The position numbers and the translations under genes were made by a program. This document shows positions 58,401-64,000 of a stretch of 64,000 nt of DNA, one piece after another. The number at the start of each line of letters is the position of its first letter. Position 1 is the first letter of the stretch. Source of the DNA: RBG-13-51-18 sp050014095 (GTDB taxonomy: Bacteria; Chloroflexota; Dehalococcoidia; Dehalococcoidales; RBG-16-60-22); assembly GCA_050014095.1 (NCBI GenBank), contig JBEKDZ010000005.1, forward strand, positions 124,001-188,000. Reading direction: 5' to 3'. Below the pieces are notes generated by a model. It saw nothing but the letters and a program-made list of their open reading frames with translations, did no database searches and was not told where the DNA came from.

Positions 58401-60251
58401 ATGTTCGTACTGGGTACGGCGGGCCATATCGACCACGGGAAATCGCTGCTGGTAAAGGCACTAACCGGCATCGACCCCGACCGGCTGCGTGAGGAAAAAG
58501 AGCGGGGCATGACCATCGATTTGGGTTTTGCCTGGCTCAAGCTGCCCAGCCGGCGCGAGGTGGGTATCGTGGATGTGCCGGGGCACGAGCGCTTCGTCAA
58601 AAACATGCTGGCGGGCGTCGGCGGCATCGACCTCGCTTTACTTATTGTAGCTGCCAACGAGGGCATCATGCCGCAAACTCGTGAGCACCTCGCCATTCTC
58701 GACTTAATCGGGGTCAAGCATGGGGTGGTCGCTATTACCAAAAAAGACCTGGTGGATGAGGAGATACTGACGCTTGTCCGCATGGAGCTGGAAGAGCTCA
58801 TCGCCACGACCACCATCGCCGGTTCGCCCATCGTCGCCGTCTCGTCGGTCACCGGCGAAGGCATCCCGGAGCTTTTAAACGTTATCGATGCCCAGCTGGA
58901 CAAGACCGAGCCGAAGAAGGACACCGGACGTCCCCGCCTCCCCATCGACCGGATTTTTACGATTGCCGGCTCTGGCACGGTGGTCACGGGCACGCTCATC
59001 GACGGCGCTTTAAACGTGGGGCAGGAGGTGGAAATTGTCCCCGCCGGCTTGAAGTCCAGAATCCGTGCGCTCCAGACGCATAAGGAGAAAATCGATACCG
59101 CCAGCCCGGGCAGTCGGGTGGCGGCGAACCTGGTAGGGATTAACACCAACCAGCTTACCCGCGGTGATGTCGTTACCCGTCCCGGCTGGCTCAAACCCAC
59201 ACACTTAGTCACGGTTAATCTCAAGCTGATTGCTTATTTGCCGCGCGGGATAAAACACGGCGCGGAGGTGAGCTTCCATACCCTGGCGGCGGAAACGATG
59301 GCTAAAGTGCGCCTGCTGGAAGGCGAGGCGCTTAAGCCGGGCGAAGCCACCTGGGCGCAGCTTACGCTGGAAAGACCGCTAGCCATTGTTAAAGGTGACC
59401 GCTATATCATCCGTTCGCCGATGGAAACGCTAGGGGGCGGGGAAATCGTCGACGCGCATGCCAGGCGACTACGCCGGTTTCGACCGGAGGTCATCGAGAA
59501 TCTTAAGGTCAAGGAGAGCGGCACCGCTGCCGAGGTAGTCATGGCGCTGCTGGAGACGAAGCAGCCGCTGGAGCAAGTCTCATTAGCGACGCAGAGCAAT
59601 ATTCCGTCGCATGAAGTCAGCGCCGCTGTAGAGTCGTTAGTGGGGGAGGGACGCGTTATCGCGTTAGGGGAGGGAGAACACCGCCTACTCTTAACGGCGT
59701 CCGGCTGGAAAAACTTAAGCGATAAAGCCCTTGCCGCCCTGGCGGAGTATCATAAAAAGTACCCCGCCCGCCCCGGCATGCCCAAAGCGGAGTTCACCAC
59801 ACGCTTAAAGCTGGGAAATTTCATAACCTTGGCGCTGGAGAGTCTGATTAAGCAGGGGGTTATGGTGGAGGAGGGGGGACATATCCGCCTCCCCGCCCAT
59901 ACGGTCAAGCTGACGGCTGCACAACAGGGCAAAATAGACACGTTCTTAAAGTCTTTAACGTCCAGCCCCTTTGCCCCACCCTCCGAGCTTATCCCGGAAC
60001 CGGACCTGCTCAATATCCTCATTGCACAGGGCAAAGTGGTAAAGGTCAGCGACAATATCGTCTTTTCTACTAAAGCCTATGACGAAATGAAGTCTAGAAT
60101 CATCGCGCGCATCAAGCAAAACGGCAAGATAACGTTAGGCGAAGTGCGGGATATGTTCGGCTCCAGCCGCAAGTACGTCCAGGCGCTGCTGGAATACCTC
60201 GATAGAGAAAAAGTTACCCGGCGGGTGGGGGACGATAGGGTGATGTATTGA
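58401..60251 (+). CDS. selB: Selenocysteine-specific elongation factor
   Basis: 616 residues. EF-Tu-like GTPase that delivers Sec-tRNA to UGA codons by binding a SECIS hairpin. G1 GTAGHIDHGKS (5-15), G3 DVPGHE, G4 ITKKDL, followed by domains 2-3 (about 175-340) and four winged-helix units (about 350-616). The last, MFGSSRKYVQALLEYLDREK, is the SECIS-binding region. All domains are complete. No in-frame UGA gene was identified in the window; the substrate mRNA is elsewhere. Confidence 0.96.
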   Translation: MFVLGTAGHIDHGKSLLVKALTGIDPDRLREEKERGMTIDLGFAWLKLPSRREVGIVDVPGHERFVKNMLAGVGGIDLALLIVAANEGIMPQTREHLAILDLIGVKHGVVAITKKDLVDEEILTLVRMELEELIATTTIAGSPIVAVSSVTGEGIPELLNVIDAQLDKTEPKKDTGRPRLPIDRIFTIAGSGTVVTGTLIDGALNVGQEVEIVPAGLKSRIRALQTHKEKIDTASPGSRVAANLVGINTNQLTRGDVVTRPGWLKPTHLVTVNLKLIAYLPRGIKHGAEVSFHTLAAETMAKVRLLEGEALKPGEATWAQLTLERPLAIVKGDRYIIRSPMETLGGGEIVDAHARRLRRFRPEVIENLKVKESGTAAEVVMALLETKQPLEQVSLATQSNIPSHEVSAAVESLVGEGRVIALGEGEHRLLLTASGWKNLSDKALAALAEYHKKYPARPGMPKAEFTTRLKLGNFITLALESLIKQGVMVEEGGHIRLPAHTVKLTAAQQGKIDTFLKSLTSSPFAPPSELIPEPDLLNILIAQGKVVKVSDNIVFSTKAYDEMKSRIIARIKQNGKITLGEVRDMFGSSRKYVQALLEYLDREKVTRRVGDDRVMY

Positions 60252-60281
60252 GGCAGCCTGCTTGGTAAAAGAGGGGGTATT

Positions 60282-60479
60282 ATGGATTGTCCTAAATGCG
60301 GTACGCTCATGAATTACATAGAAGTACGGCAGAATGTACTGGAATATCTCGGTTGTGTTGGTTGCCTCGGCTGTTTGGTAAGTCCTTTAGGATGCCTGCT
60401 GGCTCCTCTAGCTTACTTCTTACCTAAATCCAGGTATTACCTGTGCCCAAATTGCGGGGCTAAAGAACCTGTAAAATAG
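60282..60479 (+). CDS. Small membrane-associated zinc-ribbon protein
   Basis: 65 residues. Zinc ligands CPKC (3-6) and CPNC (56-59) flank a hydrophobic segment (about 21-47) that contains GCVGCLGCLVSPLGC. The LITAF/zinc-ribbon-plus-hairpin plan places it at a membrane. Starts at ATG after GAGGGGG. 30 bp after selB; role unknown. Confidence 0.65.
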   Translation: MDCPKCGTLMNYIEVRQNVLEYLGCVGCLGCLVSPLGCLLAPLAYFLPKSRYYLCPNCGAKEPVK

Positions 60480-60535
60480 GATCCTACTGTAATATATTTA
60501 TTTCTTGTCATTTGCCGAAAACCATTCTTTCCTTA

Positions 60536-60564
60536 TTGACAAAAATTCTATTTAGAATTAAAGT
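60536..60564 (+). promoter_or_regulatory. Promoter with palindromic operator in its spacer
   Basis: TTGACA (60536-60541) and TAAAGT (60559-60564) are 17 bp apart. The palindrome AATTCTA-TT-TAGAATT (60544-60559) fills the spacer, the position where a repressor would block RNA polymerase. It precedes the 60591 gene. Confidence 0.6.
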
Positions 60565-60590
60565 TTCCATAAAAAAGGGGGTTGGTAATA

Positions 60591-60929
60591 ATGAATACTC
60601 CAGATTATACTCCACAACTAATTCAAGCAATACTTGTTGGTTCATCAGCCTTACTTGGTTTTACAGGTGTTCTTGATGTTCAACTAGCTAAAACTGTTAA
60701 AAAAGTATGGGAAAAATGGTTTGTTGGTCTTTTCTCTTCAATAATTGTGGTTTCGTTTATCACTTGTATTTCTTATACTATAACTTGGTTTGGTTCATCT
60801 TTTTTGGATTCTGCTTCTAGTAAATCTGCTGTTATTCCAATAAATGCGTCATTTGTTATCCAATCTATTTGTTTCTTAATTTTATTTTTAGAATATATTG
60901 GTAGTTCTTTTTATGATACGAGACGCTAG
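60591..60929 (+). CDS. Small membrane protein in an AT-rich insert
   Basis: 112 residues. Three likely helices (about 13-30, 44-72, 86-105) and a short basic tail. Not recognised. Codons are AT-rich, unlike selB upstream. Start at ATG 60591, with AAGGGGG 8 nt before it. Followed 63 bp later by the DUF4145-like gene, so the two probably form one unit under the palindrome-bearing promoter. Confidence 0.65.
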   Translation: MNTPDYTPQLIQAILVGSSALLGFTGVLDVQLAKTVKKVWEKWFVGLFSSIIVVSFITCISYTITWFGSSFLDSASSKSAVIPINASFVIQSICFLILFLEYIGSSFYDTRR

Positions 60930-60992
60930 GTATGTTTATATAATAACTATACAATAAGCCCCAAGTGGTATAATTACAAAGAGGAAAATAAG

Positions 60993-61634
60993 TTGAAAAC
61001 ATTAATTTGTCCATTGTGTGGTGTTTATACATCATTCAATCCGGCGCTTGTCAACTTACCTGAACATATGTCATATGAACCTAGTTCTATCCCTGCTGTT
61101 GTAAGTCCTGTACCCGTCTTCGTCCTTGGCCACCATGTTCCTCCAAGAAAAGGTTTAGATAATTATGCTATTGTTGTATGCCAAGGATGTGGCGAATTAT
61201 TTATCGCTACTAATAAAGGGATGGAAGGATGGGTAGCCGTTCACCCCATTCCTCACAAGATGTTACCAATTGAAGTACCAGAACCAATAAAAAGTGAGTT
61301 TGAAGAGGCTAGCTTGTGTTTAGCTATTGATGCATACAAGGCTTGTATGTTAATGTGCGAAATCGCATTAGAGCACTTATGGAATCAACAAGGAGTATCT
61401 GGTCTTGACGATCTAAAAGATAAAGGAATTATCTCTAACAGACTTTATAATCGCGCCAACGAAATTAGGTTGTGGGGAAACTTGATAAAACATAAGCTCT
61501 TAGACTCTTCTATTTCAAAAGATGAATCAAATCAAGTTATTGGCTTTTTAGAACTTCTACTACACGAGGTTTACATTGAGCCTGCGCATCTTGATGCACT
61601 CACAAAGAAACGTGAGAATTTAAAGAAAAAGTAG
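60993..61634 (+). CDS. DUF4145-like protein in an AT-rich insert
   Basis: 213 residues. N-terminal zinc-type CPLCG and CQGCG pairs (about 6 and 63), then helical DUF4145 (ASLCLAIDAYKACMLMCEIALEHLW, split; GLDDLKDKGIISNRLYNRANEIRLWGN). DUF4145/HEPN-like domains are common in restriction and defence proteins, though many stand alone with unknown function. TTG start with GAGGAAAA upstream. Next to the 3' end of tRNA-Sec, AT-rich, and co-directional with the membrane gene. Confidence 0.68.
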   Translation: MKTLICPLCGVYTSFNPALVNLPEHMSYEPSSIPAVVSPVPVFVLGHHVPPRKGLDNYAIVVCQGCGELFIATNKGMEGWVAVHPIPHKMLPIEVPEPIKSEFEEASLCLAIDAYKACMLMCEIALEHLWNQQGVSGLDDLKDKGIISNRLYNRANEIRLWGNLIKHKLLDSSISKDESNQVIGFLELLLHEVYIEPAHLDALTKKRENLKKK

Positions 61635-61646
61635 AACAAAAACCTC

Positions 61647-61743
61647 TGGCGGGAGCGCATGGGAGTCGAACCCACCGAAGACATGTTTAATGCCCCCCAA
61701 CGGATTTGAAGTCCGCGAAGCCCACCGGGACTCATCCGCCCCC
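61647..61743 (-). tRNA. selC: tRNA-Sec (TCA)
   Basis: 97 nt, too long for any ordinary tRNA except Ser/Leu. The anticodon loop is CTTCAAA with TCA for UGA. It has a long variable arm, a T-loop TTCGACT and an 8-nt acceptor extended by a G before CCA. One mismatch lies at the eighth pair. Bacterial selC features are all recognisable. Confidence 0.96.
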
Positions 61744-61809
61744 GCACCCCGAGTATAAACTAATACATACGCTCTAGCAAGCTGTGTTAAATAAAAAAAG
61801 CAATGATTC

Positions 61810-61923
61810 TGTCATTCCAGCGAAGGCTGGAATCCACACTAGGGAATTCATACATGACTGAAAATGCAGTATGGATTCTGGCCCTCGGGCTGAACTCGGG
61901 CTGAAGCCTGCGCCAGAATGACA
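61810..61923. repeat. TGTCATTC dispersed repeat, family A copy 2
   Basis: 114 bp with the same TGTCATTCCAGCGAAGGCTGG start and CGCCAGAATGACA end as the copies at 21729 and 62875. The centre differs. Between tRNA-Sec and the SDR gene. Confidence 0.85.
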
Positions 61924-61987
61924 TAAGGGAAAAGTCATATTGATTATTGTATCCCTCGGCTTCGCTCGGGACAAGTCTTGGTTATTT

Positions 61988-62833
61988 CTATTTCGGTTGC
62001 GGTCCGGGCATTCTGGGCGGCGGGGGATTAGCCATGAAGGCGTTAATCATGTCAACATCCACACCCTGTCCCTTGAGCATCTGCGCCATGGTGGGCGGCG
62101 TGAGTATAAAGAACTCCTCTTTTTTCATGCCATCGATTAGTCCTTGCGCGCACTCCTCCGGCTTGAGGAACATCGGCATTTTTTGAAATTCCTCGTACTG
62201 CCGCAACATTTCCTTCTTCCGCGCCTCGGTCCCGACATAGCGTGTATTGAGCCCGATTTCCGTCGAAACCCCGCCCGGTATCAGGCAGGACACCTTGATG
62301 CCCTTGAGTTTCAGGGTGGAGCAAAGGCAGCTGGTCAGCCCGATGATGCCGGCTTTGGTGGTGATATAACCGGTATTCAGCATATCCGTGCCGTATGCCA
62401 GCGCCTGTATTGATGCAACGTTAACGATGTAGCCGCTGCCGCGTTTCATGAAATGGGGCAGGAAAGCCGTCACGTTGCGGATGTATCCTATCAGGTTGGT
62501 GTTGATGACGTATTTCCAGTCGTCCATTGCCATATCTTCCAGCAGCCCCCGCACGCCCACCGCCGCGTTATTGATAAGGATATCGATATTCCCAAAGGCT
62601 TTAATCGCCTTGTCTTTCATGTTAAAGACGCTGTCATCGTCAGTGACATCGCACTTAATTACCACGGCTTTGCGACCAAGGGCTTTGATTTCCTCTTTCA
62701 CGGCTTCCATTTTGGGCAAATTCCGGGCCGCCAGGACGATATCCGCTCCCTCTTTTGCCAGCAGGATGGCAACTGCTTTACCGATGCCGCTGGAAGAGCC
62801 GGTGACGACGGCTGTTTTACCTTTAAATTCCAT
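61988..62833 (-). CDS. SDR-family oxidoreductase with proline-rich tail
   Basis: 281 residues. NAD(P) motif TGSSSGIGKAVA near 10-21, NNAAVG, catalytic Ser in NVASIQA and Tyr/Lys as YITTK. The C-terminus ends NPPPPRMPGPQPK. Start at ATG 62833 has AAGGAGA upstream; the longer 62857 start would put that site inside the gene. Substrate unknown. Flanked on both sides by family A repeats. Confidence 0.88.
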   Translation of the reverse strand: MEFKGKTAVVTGSSSGIGKAVAILLAKEGADIVLAARNLPKMEAVKEEIKALGRKAVVIKCDVTDDDSVFNMKDKAIKAFGNIDILINNAAVGVRGLLEDMAMDDWKYVINTNLIGYIRNVTAFLPHFMKRGSGYIVNVASIQALAYGTDMLNTGYITTKAGIIGLTSCLCSTLKLKGIKVSCLIPGGVSTEIGLNTRYVGTEARKKEMLRQYEEFQKMPMFLKPEECAQGLIDGMKKEEFFILTPPTMAQMLKGQGVDVDMINAFMANPPPPRMPGPQPK

Positions 62834-62874
62834 GGAGTCTCCTTTTAAAAACGTCAATCTCTATATACTATTCC

Positions 62875-62988
62875 TGTCATTCCAGCGAAGGCTGGAATCC
62901 ATTTACAGAGGTTTATAGATTCCCGAGTACTCATCATGGATTCTGGCCCTCGGGCTGAACTCGGGCTGAAGCCTACGCCAGAATGACA
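62875..62988. repeat. TGTCATTC dispersed repeat, family A copy 3
   Basis: 114 bp. TGTCATTCCAGCGAAGGCTGG and CGCCAGAATGACA ends, with the same CTCGGGCTGAACTCGGGCTGA doublet. Between the SDR gene and the hydrogenase maturation protease. Confidence 0.85.
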
Positions 62989-63003
62989 AAAGGGAACGTC
63001 TAG

Positions 63004-63495
63004 TCAGTGACCACCTATCTCTTTTATAACCACTTTTATTAAGTCCGGCAGTCTTTGCTTGAGCGTTTCCGAAAGCTCCATACCCCAGTCTATCTCTGCC
63101 GGCTCAATGCCGATGATGACGACGTCTTTAGGATTGTTGCCCGTTAGCGACATTAAGTTCAGGTTTTCCACCACGCCCATCTCATGTGTAGAAGTCAGGC
63201 TGCCTTTGTTCGCGGCTAAGTCCTCCGGCTTAAAGCGGTAAATAGCGCCCTTTACGCCGCCAGCCTTCGCGCAGTCGATGATTATTATCTTTTCACCGGC
63301 TATGGTGTAAGCGATTAAGTCCGGCGATGTCCCCCCATCGACCAGCTCTATATCCTTAGGCAGGTCGAGTTTCTGGAGAGCTTGAACGGCGTGGATGCCG
63401 ATGCCTTCATCCTTTTGCAGCAGGTTCCCCACGCCAATGACGACGATACGGGGCGGGATTTTATTGGTATGATTCTCTCTAGATTTATTAGCCAT
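63004..63495 (-). CDS. Hydrogenase maturation protease
   Basis: 163 residues, HycI/HyaD-type endopeptidase that trims the C-terminus of a NiFe hydrogenase large subunit after nickel insertion. VIGVGNLLQKDEGIGIHAVQAL (split) and LVDGGTSPDLIAYTI carry the metal-binding Glu/Asp. IIDCAKAGGVKG and STHEMG (about 118-123) complete the site. Start at ATG 63495: the longer frame to 63633 is a translated dispersed repeat. Near the hypE end upstream on the same strand. Confidence 0.9.
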   Translation of the reverse strand: MANKSRENHTNKIPPRIVVIGVGNLLQKDEGIGIHAVQALQKLDLPKDIELVDGGTSPDLIAYTIAGEKIIIIDCAKAGGVKGAIYRFKPEDLAANKGSLTSTHEMGVVENLNLMSLTGNNPKDVVIIGIEPAEIDWGMELSETLKQRLPDLIKVVIKEIGGH

Positions 63496-63534
63496 ATTAA
63501 TATTTTTAACTAAAGGTAAGCAAAATCCCTCTCC

Positions 63535-63645
63535 ATCTCCCCTTCGGCTTCGTTCAGGGCAGGCCCTTTTGAAAAGGGAGACGATGTCATTTTCTAGCAC
63601 CATGGTTTGTCCCTCTTTACAAAAGAGGGACAAAGGGAGATTTTG
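63535..63645. repeat. Dispersed hairpin repeat, family C copy 2
   Basis: Same ends as 55518-55603, with an extra GGCTTCGTTCAGGGCAGGCC inserted in the first half. Reading it in the protease frame gives RACPERSRR, a sign of spurious translation rather than protein. Confidence 0.75.
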
Positions 63646-63694
63646 AGCAAAACAAAGAGATTGCCGCGTCGCTACACTCCTCGCAATGACAATT

Positions 63695-64000
63695 CTAACA
63701 TATCCTTGGCAGCAGCTCGCCCACCGGCATATCCACGATACGTGATGCCCCTAAAGTCGTTTTCATCACGACGCGCTGTGAGTGCTCGGCCGTCACCTCC
63801 CCGATAATGACTGCGTTCCTGCCATATTTATTTTTCTTCATAGCAAAGAGGACGGCATCGGTATATTTTGCCGGTACTACGGCAACCAGCTTCCCCTCGT
63901 TAGCGATATACAGCGGGTCGAGTCCCAGCAGCTCGCAAGCCGCCAGCACAGCTTTAGCGACCGGGATTTTATCTTCTTCTATCCTGATACCCACATTTGA
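63695..64000 (-). CDS. hypE: Hydrogenase expression/formation protein HypE, C-terminal part
   Basis: The last 101 codons of HypE; the gene continues beyond the right edge. It shows GIRIEEDKIPV, CELLGLDPLYIANEGKLVAVVP and the C-terminal GELLPRIC with the terminal Cys that carries the thiocarboxamide, the precursor of the NiFe cyanide ligands. Same direction as the maturation protease and just upstream of it, so this is the end of a hyp cluster. Confidence 0.93.
   Translation of the reverse strand, partial: SNVGIRIEEDKIPVAKAVLAACELLGLDPLYIANEGKLVAVVPAKYTDAVLFAMKKNKYGRNAVIIGEVTAEHSQRVVMKTTLGASRIVDMPVGELLPRIC

Noticed and set aside
58379..59224. A 281-codon - strand frame across selB
   Set aside because: Serine-rich shadow of the selB GTPase domain.
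1..64000. CRISPR array, IS element or prophage
   Set aside because: No regularly spaced direct repeats, transposase, integrase or phage structural gene is visible. The short repeats are dispersed, not arrayed.
1..64000. A selenocysteine gene inside the window
   Set aside because: Although selA, selB and selC are present, no gene here shows a UGA in a conserved Cys position followed by a SECIS-like hairpin by eye.

Overview
The window looks like about 64 kb of chromosome from an anaerobic bacterium, most likely a Chloroflexota member near Dehalococcoidia. This placement is inferred from gene content, not from a search. The pointers are an NrpR-type nitrogen repressor beside an FMN-type glutamate synthase, a dnaJ-hspR-clp heat-shock operon, a stand-alone AICAR transformylase, a TackOD1-type zinc domain, hydrogenase maturation genes, several GTG/TTG starts and mixed base composition. 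No phage, IS transposase, CRISPR array or rRNA is visible. Two tRNAs are ordinary (CAT and Ala-GGC) and the third is tRNA-Sec.

Layout. 1-1.5 kb: end of a thiolase and an SDR (acyl-CoA metabolism). 1.7-4.5 kb: tungstate importer tupABC, then a tRNA. 4.8-8.4 kb: an orphan lipoprotein, a cupin, a Trk-like/RCK_C membrane protein fused to an MFS remnant, and an EthD protein. 8.4-9.6 kb: an AT-rich insert with a toxin-antitoxin pair. 9.7-21.7 kb: ABC-F ATPase, YjbQ, beta-propeller proteins, aldo/keto reductase, cupins, Lrp regulator, DUF169, MATE exporter, rsmE. 21.9-23.8 kb: three tandem NTF2/SnoaL-like paralogs. 24-29.2 kb: GNAT, a membrane protein, and a receiver/TackOD1/degenerate-nuclease protein paired with a processive glycosyltransferase. 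29.3-32 kb: nitrogen module. 32.2-34.3 kb: CoA-transferase and nitroreductase. 34.4-38.1 kb: deacetylase, NHL propeller, tRNA-Ala, cyclophilin, VTT protein. 38.2-42 kb: heat-shock operon. 42.2-45 kb: a pseudo-caspase with InlB-like repeats and a zinc-ribbon/OB protein. 45-49.5 kb: nucleotidyltransferase, Nudix, acyl-CoA dehydrogenase, tgt, hicBA. 49.6-55.3 kb: an eight-gene leftward operon cysE-mnmA-MOSC-fdhD-fdhD-nadA-moeB-moaD. 55.7-61.7 kb: selA-purH(AICARFT)-selB, a small AT-rich insert and selC. 62-64 kb: SDR, hydrogenase maturation protease and the end of hypE.

How the genes fit together. Tungstate uptake, two FdhD-like sulfur-transfer proteins, MoaD/MoeB/MOSC and a selenocysteine set without selD fit a W/Mo-pterin enzyme, perhaps a Sec-containing formate dehydrogenase encoded elsewhere. 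HypE and the maturation protease point to NiFe hydrogenase. Thiolase, CoA-transferase and acyl-CoA dehydrogenase suggest fatty or organic acid turnover. Three families of short dispersed palindromic repeats sit in gene-free gaps. Two islands (8.4-9.6 kb and 60.5-61.6 kb, the latter at the 3' end of selC) differ in base composition from the rest and look acquired.
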